From Artocarpus heterophyllus (lineage: Eukaryota > Streptophyta > Magnoliopsida > Rosales > Moraceae), in the NCBI GenBank assembly GCA_025403435.1, contig CM046341.1, forward strand, positions 23,596,908-23,660,907: a stretch of 64,000 bases of DNA. Reading direction: 5' to 3'. This document shows, piece by piece, positions 12,486-24,900 of this stretch (positions are counted from its first letter, which is position 1; every line of letters starts with the position of its first letter). Below the pieces are notes generated by a model, which was not told the origin of the DNA, made no database searches, and saw nothing but the letters and a program-made list of their open reading frames with translations. The position numbers and the translations under genes were made by a program.

Positions 12486-15400
12486 ATATAGAAAAATACT
12501 ATATAATAACATAAAAAATTATACAGTATTAGAATAATACAGTGTAAGAAAGTACATTGATAAAGTTATACAATATGAAAATTACACTACAAAAGTAACG
12601 CAGTGTAAGAATTAGACTATTTAAGGTCATGTAGTACAAAAATTAGATTGTTTAAGTTGAAACAGTATAGGAATAATACTATTTGGAGAATAAGGATGAA
12701 TAAAAAATGCTATAGCAGTATCGAGAACATACCGACAATATAAGAAAAATATTGTTAGTATAAATTTGGATAGCACAAAGTGAGATAATATTGGAATTAC
12801 ATTATGTGATTGATGTGGATAAGTATTGGAGGTTATGAGATCTCATGAACTGTATGGAAAAGAATACCGACAGTATAGAAAAAATACTATCAGTATAAAC
12901 TTAGACTGCGTAAAAAGTTAGTGGGACACCTTAAAAGTTTTGATTAGTTACCACATCCACTAATGTGGCCTAATCACATTTGGCCACCCAAAGTAACCTA
13001 ATTGATTACCAAGGTGATGACTCATCACCTTTTTATTAAAAAAAAAGAAAAGAAAAAGAAAAAAAAAAGTTGAATTAGCTCATTATATAAGAGACCAAAT
13101 AATGGTCTCCATGGTGGAGGAAAAAGAGGAAAGCAAAGAAGGAAAGAATTAAAGGAAAAGAAAGAAAGAAAGAAAGGAAGAAAAAAAAAAGTCTCCATTT
13201 CTTCCTCCCAACAACCACCACCCCAAAGTAATTCTTCTCAAAAATTTTGATGATTTCCAAGCCTCCAAATCAAGCTTAAGACAAGCCCTAATGTTTTAGT
13301 ACAAAGTTTTGCAACTTTGGAGGTAAGATTTCAAACTTTTTCTAAGGGTTTTAATGATTTTTTTTCAAGGTGATGGATGGGTTTTTAATAGGATTTTGTC
13401 ATGGTTTATGACAAGGAAATCTAAGCAAGTTTAATTGCACAAGTGGAGGCTCAAAAAGATTGGTAAAGTTTAGGTAAATTCTAAACTTTATTTTTGAAAA
13501 GTTTATTTTTTTTTATGTATACAAAGTGTTTGATGAAATGTTTAAGCCATGGCATATAATATGGACAATATAGCATGGTTGTTTTATGTTATATGTTGAT
13601 CATGATGATGATGGAAAGAAGAAAGTAAGGCTTTTGGTGAAATTTCAAAAGGGACTAAATTGCAAAGAAAAAATAATTCTCGACAGATTTGAAAATCAAC
13701 CAAAAAGTCCCTCTAAACGATGGAATTGCAAGAAAGTTAAAACACAAAAGTTGTAGAATGCGTCAAAACCGTTAGAATAATGTGGCCAGTTTCTTAAAAT
13801 TCTGCTCGGTTTAGAAGTTATGAATTTTACAAAATTTTGGGCACAAAATTTCAAGAAAAAAAAACGTTATGAAAAGTTTAGAATTCAACCATGGTGCTTT
13901 TGTAAGTTTTATTCTTTACAAGAAACTGAGTGTCTTGGTATAAAGTGGTCATTTTTGGTTTCGAGGGCAAAAATGTAAATATTTTTGTGTTTCATGCCAA
14001 AACCGTAAAATCATGTGAAAAACTGGGTTTTTCACCAAGAAATGTAGAATTCTTACACTGCTGTAGGCAATGAGTGATTAAGGATGCTAAGCTCTAAAGG
14101 ATTCAAAATTTAGTCAAAGAAAAGAAGGAAGGAAAAACGTTAGGGGCAAAATGGTCATTTTGTGAAAATGGCCAAAATGAACCTGAAACGCTCGATATTG
14201 GTAAAATGCTCCTTAGCGAGAATTTTTCTGTAATATGTAGGTAATAGAATGGTAAAGTTAAGCAATGGGTTTTATAAAGTTAAGGAGATTGACGAAAAAC
14301 CCACCAAGGATAAAATCATCATTATTAAGGAAACGGCTAGAACGGAGTCAAACATTCCGATTTAGCAAAATATTTTTAGACGAAAAATGTTTCGTAATAC
14401 CTTAAGTAATGAAACAGTCCTATGAGACAGGAAATTTAAGAAGGAATGTTCAAGTAAAGAAAGAAAAGTAACCCGGTGGGTTGCAAGGTTAAAAGGAAAA
14501 GTAACCCAGTGGGTTACAAAGCTAAGTGAAGGAAAAGTAAATCGATGGTTTATAAGGTTAAGTAAAGAGAAGAGTAAACTGATAGGATACCAAGTTAAGT
14601 TAAGAGGAAATGAATGTTTAATGTTTACGTTTTATTATCAATCGAATAGATTAATAAAAAGAAAGTTAATCGATGAGTCGACTGTCATTTGATCAGGACA
14701 CAGAGACCGACTAACGAAAGGAAAAGGAATGGAATAGAGAACATTAGAGCTAAGTTTAGGTAAGTTCGAACTTCACCTACAGCATGAAGAAAATGATTTT
14801 TAAATATTTATGTATACGTTTATAAATGAATCTGCAATTATTATGTAAGTTTCTTTTAAAGTATGTTTGCATTTATTATACAAAAAGTTTTAAAGATTCA
14901 AAGCAAGATTTGCAATGAATTTGCAACTGTTATGTTTAAAGTCTATTTGCATATTGATATGCATAATGTTTTTAAAAGTTCAAGTTATGATTTTCAATGT
15001 ATTTGAAATATGGTTGCATGTGAAATACACAATGTTTAAAAGAGTACAAGTTATGATTTGTAAAATGTATTTGCATTATAAGTTGCATTTGTTATGCAAT
15101 AAGTTTTAGAGTATAAGTTATGATTTGTAAAATGTGTTTCGTTTTATGTTGTATTTGTTATGCAATAGATTTTACAGTACAAACTATGATTTGCAAGTGT
15201 GTTTGCATATGATGTGATTGCATTTGATATGCTCGCTAAAGTTAATAAGAAGGTAATGAAAAAGATAAAAAGAAAGTGTCATTATCAGCCTCCTTGTTGT
15301 GAGGTAATGAAAGTAAGTTAAAGTTTGACTTCCTATATGTGAGGTACATGACCTCGATGTTTGATGATCTCAAGTCTTCCGCAAGGGAAGCATCATGTTT

Positions 15401-16411
15401 ATGATCTAATGATCAATGATGTTAGTACGAATACTAAAGTAAGATAAAGAAATATAAGGAACAAGAATAGAAAGTTAAAATAAGATAAGGAAAGTAAAGG
15501 AACAAAGGTAAAAAGTTAAAGTAAGAAAAAAAATATTCATAAAATGCTCATAATTGAAGTTGATAATTAAGCATAATTGGAATCATGCATTTTGAACTTG
15601 CTTGTATTCCTTATTATAAAATATTTACGTTAAATACTTATGAAAAACAATTTGAGAAATGTTTTATGTTAAGTGTTTATGAAAAACATTTTTATATTTA
15701 CAAGAAAAGGTTTATAAATGACATTTTAAGAAAAACGTTCAAGGAATGTTTTACAAAAAACATTTATACAAAATGTTTTAGAAATGTTTTATGAAAAATG
15801 TTTTTAGAAATATTTATGAAAAACATTTTAAGAGAAAGGTTTTTATGAGAAAAGTTTTTAAAGCATGTTTTAAATGTTTTGTGAGATTTTGTTTGAACTT
15901 ACTAAGCGAAAGCTCATTAAAAGTTTCTTCATGCTGTAGGTAGTCTTACGGGTAACCGGTAGGACCGGTTAGAGGAGCTTGGTGCTGCAGAGGACAGATA
16001 CAAGGATTTGGGTATGGATACCACCACAGTCCGCTACTCCAAGAAAAGGTTTTCCACTATTTAATATAGTATTTGCAAAGTTTTAAGAAAATCAGAGTTT
16101 TAAGAAATGTTTTCAAAGTTTTAAGATAAAGTTGACGAATTATTTTATATAATTATAAAGTTAAGTTTTAAGCTATGATTTAATAAATGTTTCTTATTAA
16201 GTTTTAAGAAACGATTTGAAATGGTTTCAAAGTCAGGTGTTGAGCGGTGACTCAACTTGAATGGTGACAAAAGTCGCAACAGTTTTTAAGTACGTTTGTT
16301 TAAAAGGAAAAGAAAAAAATCAATATTTTTCTTACTAAGTAAGTAAGATTAATGTTTAAGAACGATGTTTAAGAAAGTAAAGTGATTGCCCGAAAAGGCA
16401 GGTCGTCATAT
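12486..16411 (+). mobile_element. Ty3/gypsy-like long LTR (non-coding)
   Basis: A gene-free 3.9-kb stretch with the look of a long plant chromovirus LTR. The left part repeats degenerate CAGTATAGAAAAATACT words. A TATA box (CATTATATAAGAG) lies at 13081-13093, followed by a purine-rich leader. The middle holds degenerate tandem repeats (14460-14600, 14800-15200, 15600-15870). Near the right is TTGAACTTACTAAGCGAAAG (15892-15911), matched by similar text in the split LTR at 51334/62000. Exact termini and target duplication were not found, and an unrelated repeat could be hidden inside. Confidence 0.5.
14460..14600 (+). repeat. Degenerate tandem repeat, unit about 40-48 bp
   Basis: Four successive units share the core GAAAAGTAACCCGGTGGGTT, becoming AGTAACCCAGTGGGTTACAA, then AGTAAATCGATGGTTTATAA, then AGTAAACTGATAGGATACCA. 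They lie inside the gypsy-like LTR. Confidence 0.7.
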
Positions 16412-17269
16412 TTTCAATTACACAAAAATTTCAATTACTAGCTAAAAATTTGTAAACCTATTTATATAATTTACCCACTCAATTCTAATTTGAAGTAAAT
16501 CATTACCGATGCAACATTCCTTGCTTAGAAGCTCGGCCATATCATTATCAAGGAAAATTATCTACCGCATGTAACTTAAAATAAAATAACCACATTCAAT
16601 GTTGCTGTTTGAGTTGGACACTACGGATTCTATAAGTTGTTTTGCCGCCTTGCCACATTGTTACACAAGGTCCAGCTACAAGCTTCCGATCATTGAGGGC
16701 CCTAAAAATTTGTCAAAGTAAAAAAGAATTAAACACAATAATGTAACATATATATCAAACCTTATTGTACAACAAAAGATCACACTTACATTTTAGTAAC
16801 ATTCAAAAATCTGTGCATGGTTTCTTTGCAAGGGGATCAAACTAAAAAACTTGATTATCTTATGGTTCAACAAGTGCCAACATCCAATGTTCTACAACAT
16901 TGTATGGTACGAAGAATGCTTTCCTTTTCGGTGCTTATTGTAAAAAGGTGAAAAGAGTCATGGCACACTATTTAACATCATCATTATATATACTCCTTGC
17001 AACCCTTAATATAGCCATTGGAGATATGAAGCCGAATTGATTACCTATATTTTGATGTGCATAAACACTACAATAAAATCAATACACAGACTTATTTTCA
17101 ATAACAATATAAGACTACTTGATTTAAAAGAGTAAGATATAAAGATAGATCTATTACCTAAGGTATACCATTATACAACTAACTGTAATTTTGTCAAAGG
17201 TGAGCTTATGATAAACATCTTTGCATGTCACAGAGATTGACATATTGAAAGCACATAATTTCACATTAT

Positions 17270-18285
17270 TTTTATATCATTTTTCTATATGTTTTATTTG
17301 TTAGTTCCTTGTTTTATTGTGTTTTTATCGTATTTTAATGTTTTGTAGGTAATTTGAGTGAATAAATGTTTTGAAGTTAAAAACATTACTTCAAAACATT
17401 TATTTGGATGCATTTCGGAGTCAAGGATCAAAGTTGGGAGGAAATTGGGAGAAGAATTTGGCCATTTGAAATAGCTAGAATGGCGCCCCAGCACCATATT
17501 TTTCATGCCTTTGTGCCAGAAGACAGAACCGCGGTGCTCTCGCGAGCATTTGTGGCACCCTAGGAAGAAAGCTTGCATCCAACATCTGGCATAGCCAAGA
17601 GCTTTCCTCTGCTCGGCCGCACCAGCATTTTGCTTTTCTGTATAGCAACGCATGTCATGCCGACAAGGCTTGAGTTTTTTCGTGCAGCCGCACTGTTTCT
17701 TCCTCACCCCTATGCATCTTTAATGTTTGCAGAATTTTGAAGCCCAAAGGCTCCAAAAACCCTAGAATTATATAAACCTCATTATAGATCAAAAGGGGGG
17801 GGTGTTTTTGGACTCCTATTTTTAGGTTTTTAAGCAGAAAAAGGAAGAGGATAAGGAGAAAGAGAAATGGGAAAGAGCTCTGATGGAGGCCAAGGCTTTC
17901 CAACACCAAATCGGTTCTTTTCTCTTACTCTTTTTCTCTTTTTCTTTGTAATTATGTTAAATTAGTTTTTATTTTGTTAAGGGAGATTTCGAAACTCAAA
18001 ACTTAATTATGTAGAAATTACATTAAATATTCCAATTTCCATTTGAGATTGTTTGTGTTTCACTATGATTAATGTTTGATGATTATTTTCTTGTTATATT
18101 TGGGTGTACAATTAAATATGATTTGAGAATTGTCTATTGCTACATTGAAATGCTTGATCCGTAATTGTCTTGTTGTTCTAATCATTATTTGCAAATTGTG
18201 GTCATTGATTATGTTTATGATTTGAGAATGTGTTGTTGTTCCAATTTAATCTGTGTGGGAGGTTGTGACTCTTTAAATTTTGTAA
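17270..18285 (+). other. Possible non-coding LTR-like insertion within the transposase relic
   Basis: This stretch separates the VAWPK block from the Ulp1-like block of the relic. On the + strand it has a TATA-like TTATATAAACC at about 17768, a purine-rich leader at 17830-17880 and a T-rich tail, a layout typical of plant LTR promoters. Neither a matching second LTR nor a target duplication was found, so it may instead be intron. The minus-strand open frame at 17294-17707 resembles no family I know. Confidence 0.3.
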
Positions 18286-18495
18286 CACCTTTTTTTGGAC
18301 ACTTTTTTCCCTCAACCTCTTCGAGTATGCGGCTAGGTGCTTCACTTGTCTTTGGTGTTTCAACAAATTCAATTAACCTTTTTGGCCATGCAACAAAGCT
18401 TCCAATGGCTTTAGCCATAGTTTCTACCTCAATTGTTGGAAAATTCAGTCAACCTTTTCATCACCTAACATTCTTCCATGAACTCTAGCAGTTGG

Positions 18496-20448
18496 TGTAG
18501 AAAAATAGTATGCAGTAGAATTTTAAAAATTTTACATCAGAGTATTTTCCAAAACACAAGTTTGACACGCTATATGCATAAATTAACCAGATCTTACTAA
18601 CCTTTGTATGCCAAAGAACCCTCGCAAAATATGAAGAGAAGTAACGTTCTAGAAGAGCCTCAACCAACTAGTCTTTTTTGCTATTCTCTATCCAGGGCTA
18701 GAGTGAGTATGGGCTCACACGTACAGCTCTTCCACCAGGGTGACTATCCTTTCAACCAATCGAGAAAACCCAATGCAAGTGTTCGTGATTTGTGAACAAA
18801 AGCTCTCAAGGAGTTTTTTCAGATTCTCAACAGCAGAATATCACTCTTAATCTCTTAATTGATCTAAGTAACTCTTAAGACTTACTCCCTATTTATAGAG
18901 GTTGGTCCTAGGGTCAATCTCTATCAGATTAGGTCTCAAAAACTCGAAACAAAATCAAGTTCGGATCAATATTTGATAAGATCCGCGTGGAAACGCATAA
19001 TCTTATCATTCGTTCATCGGCAGGCCAAACTTCCTCATCGGTAGGCCGAACAGGCCCCATCGGTAGGGCAAACACGTGGATCGGCGGGCTGAACTGTTGA
19101 TTAAATATCTCCGCGAATCTTTTATTTTCCACTCAAGAATCTATAAGATAAAGTCTCAGTTTTAATTCAAATAACCCAATAGAGAAGTTATCTGATCAAA
19201 ATAACTTTATCTAGATAATCTCTAAGAAAATAAATGAATTCCCAATAATTCTACAAGTTTATCTTGATCTAATTTATCCAAAATTAAACCAACCGATAAA
19301 CAGACAAGAATTATCCGATCTCAATAATTCAAGAAATCTGATAAATCTGACATAAGTTACCAATTATTGAAAAAGCACGTCGTATCGTTACAGGATGTTG
19401 TAAGCTAGCAAATGGGACCAAATGGACTTATATAGTTCAACCTCCCGATAATTATGAAACCCAATATCCCAGATATACATTTCATAATTATCAACTCCAA
19501 CGCTACTCCACTAAAAGCTTGGAGCTACACTTTCGAACTACATAGAATTACGAATCCCGTATAGCTAAGTCTCCATGACATATCATAGTGTATCGTATCC
19601 CTATATGATAATTCATAATTGGCTTAAGGACAATTTCTGTCTTACCTTCCTGATTATTTTTATCTTATGTTCCATTATCTTACCATCAGAAAACTTACTA
19701 TTGAAAGATAGTATATCATTCGGTTACACCTATGTATCCAAATGGTTGAGCACTCCAGTTTTTCAATTACAGAATAACGCATATAAGAGGATATCATTAC
19801 TCCTGAAGATGAGCTATGGATTCCATATCTATGAATAATAAGTCTACGCTATCAAGAGTCATACCTCCAATGTACCAGCATGCATACAACTATTAAGATG
19901 TAGGTGTCACCCTTTGGTACATCAAAAGACACAAGTCAAGACAACAAACCCACTATTTATCTTAGAATTAAGATACAATATAAATGATTGTCTAAAGTGA
20001 ATCAATTTGCTGAAACAGAATTATTAATCCAAATTAATTCACTTTATGTCCCGATCCAACACATCGTCACTTATGACAACGTGCCAATGTTTCTATTCAT
20101 GGAGTCCACCTCCAATGGTCAAGACAAACCATCTCCCAAAAGAGATATAGATAACATAACAATCTTTGCATGAATAAAGCGCCCAACTTTATTCCCTTGA
20201 TTGCGGATCTTATGTTTTAGACCGTCACCTTAAGAATCGTGTCTTCCGCATAATCTGTCCATCATATGCTCAATTCTTAAAGGTTTAGATTGACAGTCTC
20301 AGACTATTGTTTGCTTAACATACATTCAACAAATATGAACGTAAAGATGACAAGATTTGGTATATAAACAATAAATAAATTCTTTATTGATAAAAAAATC
20401 TCTAAAAACTTATTACATTTTTACTCCTTAGGGTATACATGTCTAACA
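18496..20448 (-). mobile_element. Solo LTR B of the 2-kb copia family
   Basis: A 1953-bp copy beginning TGTAGAAAAATAG (a slightly damaged TGTTGGAAAA end) and ending GTCTAACA. It is flanked by GTTGG (18491-18495) and GTTAG (20449-20453), a 5-bp target duplication with one change. There is no internal region. The minus-strand TATA box TATAAATAGGGAG is at 18885-18897. The iterated GGCAGGCC/GGTAGGCCGAAC block is at about 19015-19095. It interrupts the transposase relic. Confidence 0.9.
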
Positions 20449-21360
20449 GTTAGAAGACTCTCCATCCACACCATTGAAACCGCAACAACCACCATTAATT
20501 GGATAATAGAGAAAGAGTCTATATTCTTTATGTTCTTTACGCTGTCCATCTTGAGGCAGCACTGGAGCTTCATGAGCAGTGCAAGTAACCTTGAAGTTGC
20601 TCGCTGTTCAACGCTCACATCCGTCAATCTAATACCTTTGTGTGAAATTATTTTTTTCACGAGGCCTCGTAATTCATCAATTTCCTATTTAAGACCTATC
20701 ACTTAAGCTCCCAATTTCGATGTTGGCTGCGGGTTAAAGGATTGAGAATGCTTGACATACTTTGATTGATCGCAAACACGTCCTGAATGTTCTGGTTTTC
20801 TAATGCCCTTGCCAGTATGTCATCGATACCAACGGATATGAGGGTCTCTTGAGTTTGCTGCTCCTTATACTCATCCTATAAATTAAATAGTAAATCAAGT
20901 TGTTCTTAATTTATATGTTTCAAGAGTTATAAAAGTATAATTGAAGGATTTGAGCTTAATAAACTTACTATCAATTTCCTAATTTTCGTACATGATGGAT
21001 CTTTGAATTGGCCATCAAGACCTTGACGGGATTTCATCCACAGGCTCTATATATAATGATGGATTATAGAGAAATAGTAAGACGTGAAGAGGGCGGCGAT
21101 TACGTTCTAAGGTACGAATACTCTAAAAGGTAAAATATGGGAGGTGATGACGCTTCCTTGGGTTGAAAATCCTAGAACGTACTGTACAATGATCAACTTG
21201 GTGAGGATCCAAGGCTTGATGTCCCATCACCCGACACTCTTGGAATGACTGAAGAGTTGAAAAGCATGCCCATTTGGGTTTTAATGAGTTGAGTGATGAA
21301 TTCTTATGTATATGTATGTATGAAACTATAATATTGATGAACTATAATATTTATACATAT

Positions 21361-21728
21361 GTATATGTATGAAACTCGGTAATGATTAACGCAAAGTATC
21401 CACGGAATATAATCATAGTGAATCTCATAAGATAAATAATGATTGAGAGCTAACTAACCATGCAGGTTTTAATGTAACAATGATAAAAAGCTAAATGTGA
21501 GAGCTAACCATGCAGGTTTTAAATAATGATTGAGAGCTAACTAACCATGCAGGTTTTAATGTAACAATGATAAAAAGCTAAATGTATATGTATGAAATTC
21601 GGTAATGATTAACGCAAAGTATCCACGGAATATAATCATAGTAAATCTCATAAGATAAATAATGAATGAGAGCTAACTAACCATGCAGTTTTTAATGTAA
21701 CAATGATAAAAAGCTAAATGTGAGTAAT
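21361..21728 (+). repeat. Nested tandem repeat: 223-bp unit containing an 87-bp duplication
   Basis: GTATATGTATGAAACTCGG starts at 21361 and recurs at 21584 (period 223) with near-identical following text. Inside the first unit AAATAATGATTGAGAGCTAA occurs at 21434 and again at 21521 (period 87). The shared word GAGAGCTAACTAACCATGCA appears three times in all. No protein is encoded. Confidence 0.85.
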
Positions 21729-21729
21729 A

Positions 21730-22323
21730 GTTTTTCCTACTGAGCATGTTGTGGCTCATTCTCCTATATTTCATCTTTTCAAGATTCTCAAAGTGTGAGG
21801 TGGCAATGAAAAATATAGTTGAGGAAACTATGTATCTGTGTTTAGTTGGAATCTCTTTTGTTACTGAGAATGTTCTCCTTTATAACGCAAGCATCGTATG
21901 TTATTTTCTGTGACCGTATTAAGATATAATGAGAGTTGAAATGATGATGATGGTTTTATATTATTAAATTAAAGGTGTTATATTAAACTGTGATTTATTT
22001 GTTATTTATATTTTTATTTTGATTTGAGAATTTTCATTTACGTCTCAAACAAAATTTTTTTGAAGTTTTATTTTTATTTTTTAAAATTTTATTTAATTTA
22101 TTATAAACTGTTAACCTCACTTAGAGGCGTTACATAGCTTTTATCTAGCATTTAGAAAATTTGACAAATTCGAAAGAAAAGTAGGCACCATGTGCAAAGA
22201 AAAATATAATAATAAATAAAAATTAAAAAAAAATTACGAGCATTATTAATGAGAAGGAAATATCAAAAAAATGTCCTTGAATCAACAGGACAGTGTTACA
22301 ACTATCAATATTTATATGCCAAA
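21730..22323. other. AT-rich spacer downstream of the DUF639 pseudogene
   Basis: No gene seen. The text at about 22138-22170 (CTTTTATCTAGCATTTAGAA) matches intron sequence next to exon 8 of the intact DUF639 gene (around 33540), so this part belongs to the duplicated segment. Confidence 0.5.
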
Positions 22324-24086
22324 CCTTAAAATAGAGTAACAGCCCAGCACCAGAAACATTGTTGATTTACAAGGGTCTTTCCATGAGGCCAAAATTTGTC
22401 GACACCTGGCTAACTCAATAGCTGAAACAGTTCCAAGAAAAGAAGGGGGAAAAAAAAAAAAAGAAGAGAACACAGAATCTTAAGCATTAGGTTCAAAGTA
22501 CGAAATATCAGTGTATTTTCCCTTCTTTATTCACTGCAACTGTAAACCAGGGTTTCATTGTTTGCCTAGTAAATTTGAACCAAAAGCTAAGTCTTCACAC
22601 CAGAATACTCGGGAAAAGCATTGTCACCCAAAATAAAACTACTGTTGATATATAAATTGCTGATAATAAAGAGTAAGTGGTGAAATCACATCAGCAAACT
22701 GCAAAGGAACATAAGGCAACAGTTCGAAGACGTTAAGAGAAATTCTGCCTTGGAAGCCTGGAAGTTGAGCAACTGAAAGAAGTCAATATGAAAAATCTTA
22801 TTTGTCGAGGCTTCTTGTGTATTTGTCATACACAAGAAAATGAAGCCGATAGCCTGAAGAGGTTGTGAGTGCACCAGAAAGATCGTGCACGGTGAATATA
22901 TCTGCAGCAACTGCACAAACAGGAGCTATTCGGGCAAAAGCTTCTGGTGCAACAGTTTTCTCACCATCAACCTAACGCAAAGAAAAATAAATGTGGACAA
23001 GAACATGATGAAGAGCATGTTTGGGATATTAGGAAGTTGAACTGTATACTTATCTTTTAGGATACAGTTTTAAATTTAAGATTTCAGTTTGAATTAAGAT
23101 TATTTTTATCCCTTAGTAATATTTGGAGTTTAATTAACTTTACCTTATTTTTAGTTCTAGGGATTAATCCTAAAAATAGTTAGTTAACTTTTCACAAAAT
23201 CTTATTTTAATCCCTACATTTTAAAACGCCCTAAGTTGACCTCGATATGGCGAATTGAGTCTTTCATTTGCGTTTGCGTAAAATCTGGATGAGATTTATA
23301 ATGTTTACCCATGTGTCATTTAACTGAGAGTAATGGATATTTCTGTGGCTTTTAGGGCAGGATAAACTGATTGAGTATGATCTGGTATGGTGTTTATATC
23401 CTGTTCTTGGTATATTCTATTTGGTTTTTCCTGTAATTAATGTAAGTTATAAGTTATAACATCAATGGGACTCCAAGGGCATTTACAAATCACTTTATGG
23501 ATTCAACTGCCCACCACACACAACTCAATTGTTGTTTTTGGTCATTTTTTTAACAGTCAGCCGACACAAGGACAACTTTGTCACACCAAGATAGATCATG
23601 ATTAATTTTGTAACGTTCTAAACATTAGAGACCAAAATAGAATCTTGTGTAAAGTTCATGGACCATTTTCGAATTTAATTCGTGGTTTTATCTCTCCGTA
23701 AAACTAATTGTTAATTGAATCATCTGTTTCTCTCTTGCGTACTTGTTGTTTATTGAGAATCATTTATTTCTCTTCCTTAATTCTATTTGTCTCCGAATTT
23801 AATTCCTCTAGTTTTGCGTACTTGTTATCTTCTTTGTTAGTCCTACATGATACGGGGTTCTTGAAAGGTGGACTATTTACATAGCTGCATAATATTGCAG
23901 ATAGCAAAAAAAAAAAAAAAAAAAGAAGTGACAAAATGATGGGTCAACTCACGTTCTCTAGTTGTTTGTTGTCAACACTCGGAGCCTCCCATGCAATCAT
24001 CATGTCAAAAGACAAACGACTGAGCTCCTTATCCCTCAAATAATCTGGGCGTCTTGTCACTATGTGCACCTTGCAAATGCCAGAAG

Positions 24087-24547
24087 TGCAAGAATGAATT
24101 TTACTGACGAAGAACATCATCAAATCATAAAACTCATGTTAATTCATCAAGAAGTATAGCGGAAGCATACCTGAATCCATTAGAACGGTTGAATTCTTGG
24201 TTCTTGATCTTTTGAGTCAAGAAGGTGTGATATCTATGAAAGAAAGTTTTCTCTCTGTCTTTTCCAATGATGGGATGCCAGAAAAAATATCACGTTACGT
24301 TCTGACTCAAGGACCACAACCATTTATAATATTTTAACTTTTCCTTATTTCTATTTTGGCCCATCATAAAAATAGAAATTATACCTTAGATCTCTACACA
24401 TATTTTATACCCACACTTTATGAGATGCTTTAAAACCTAAATCTTTACACTTTATCAGATCACTTTATTAGGTTAACCTTATTTAATAGCAATAATACAC
24501 GTTTATTTAATATATTAGCCCACATATTATTGAAATTAATTCCAACA
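24087..24547 (-). mobile_element. 461-bp solo LTR in exon 2 of the DUF639 pseudogene (TSD AGAAG)
   Basis: Begins TGCAAGAATG and ends TTCCAACA on the + strand (TGTTGGAATT...TTGCA on the minus strand). It is flanked by perfect 5-bp duplications AGAAG at 24082-24086 and 24548-24552. The flanks rejoin to exon 2 sequence of the parent gene. The TG...CA termini, size and duplication fit a solo LTR of a copia-type element unrelated to the 2-kb family. Confidence 0.85.
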
Positions 24548-24692
24548 AGAAGTTCCTCAGTGTTCTCGGATATTGCCTTTCCAAAAGCATGCTGCAATTC
24601 TTCAATAGGAATTTCAAGTATTCTGCAACAAAAACATGGAAGTTAAATTACTAGAAGCTCATTTTTGCGCAATACTTCATTGATGCCTATAA

Positions 24693-24716
24693 TAAGAGAG
24701 AGAGAGAGAGAGAGAG
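24693..24716. repeat. (GA)n microsatellite
   Basis: A run of about twelve GA units directly inside the donor of the pseudogene's first exon; the intact gene has a shorter GA run at the same place (40190-40203). Confidence 0.9.
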
Positions 24717-24900
24717 ACCTTGAACAGCAAGAGACGATGGAATTGGCAAGAGGAGAGAGGTGAGGAAGACTCCGAACGCCATCATTTTGGTATGCATTTA
24801 AGCTCAAGTTCTTGGGGCCGAACAAGGCTTTCAGAGACTTCTGAATCTGATGACTCCTCATCAGCCCTTCCCACAGTCTCACCTTCCCATCGTTCTCCAT

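Larger units (their letters stand above)
16440..21085 (-). pseudogene. Relic of a Ptta/En-Spm-type transposase gene with Ulp1-like protease end
   Basis: Read on the minus strand from about 21085. The first block has WMKSRQGLDGQFKDPSCTK, then after an intron-like gap DEYKEQQTQETLISVGIDD followed by ILARALENQNIQDVF, the pattern of plant Ptta/En-Spm transposases (Transposase_24 type). Next come an FLYYPINGGC segment and, beyond solo LTR B, IGSFVAWPKRLIE (about 18370-18420). The far end shows a Ulp1/C48 protease signature: FFVPYNVVEHWML (His), FDPL (Asp) and NIECGYFILSYM (Cys) at about 16930, 16850 and 16590. Stops interrupt several blocks and an LTR splits the gene, so it is dead. In intact members this gene belongs to CACTA- or Mutator-like transposons. 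Terminal repeats of a host transposon were not identified. Confidence 0.65.
22324..24900 (-). pseudogene. Partial, decayed duplicate of the DUF639-family gene
   Basis: Colinear with part of the intact gene at 27432-40380. Exon 1 copy: 24900-24719, beginning MENDGKVRLWEGLMR, open, donor intact, six bases longer than the parent. Exon 2 copy: 24622-24553 plus 24086-23953, split by a 461-bp solo LTR and lacking about 31 nt, which shifts frame. Exon 4 copy: 22971-22802, same 170-nt length as the parent, but its donor GT reads AT. Exon 8 copy: 22433-22324, with the acceptor AG changed to TG. I found no exon 3, 5, 6, 7, 9 or 10 equivalents. Several independent lesions make it non-functional. The segment at about 23030-23900 is unrelated to the parent and may be a further insertion. 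Confidence 0.88.

Noticed and set aside
17294..17707. 137-codon Cys-rich minus-strand frame
   Set aside because: No conserved cysteine spacing or family pattern; it lies in LTR-like DNA within the transposase relic.
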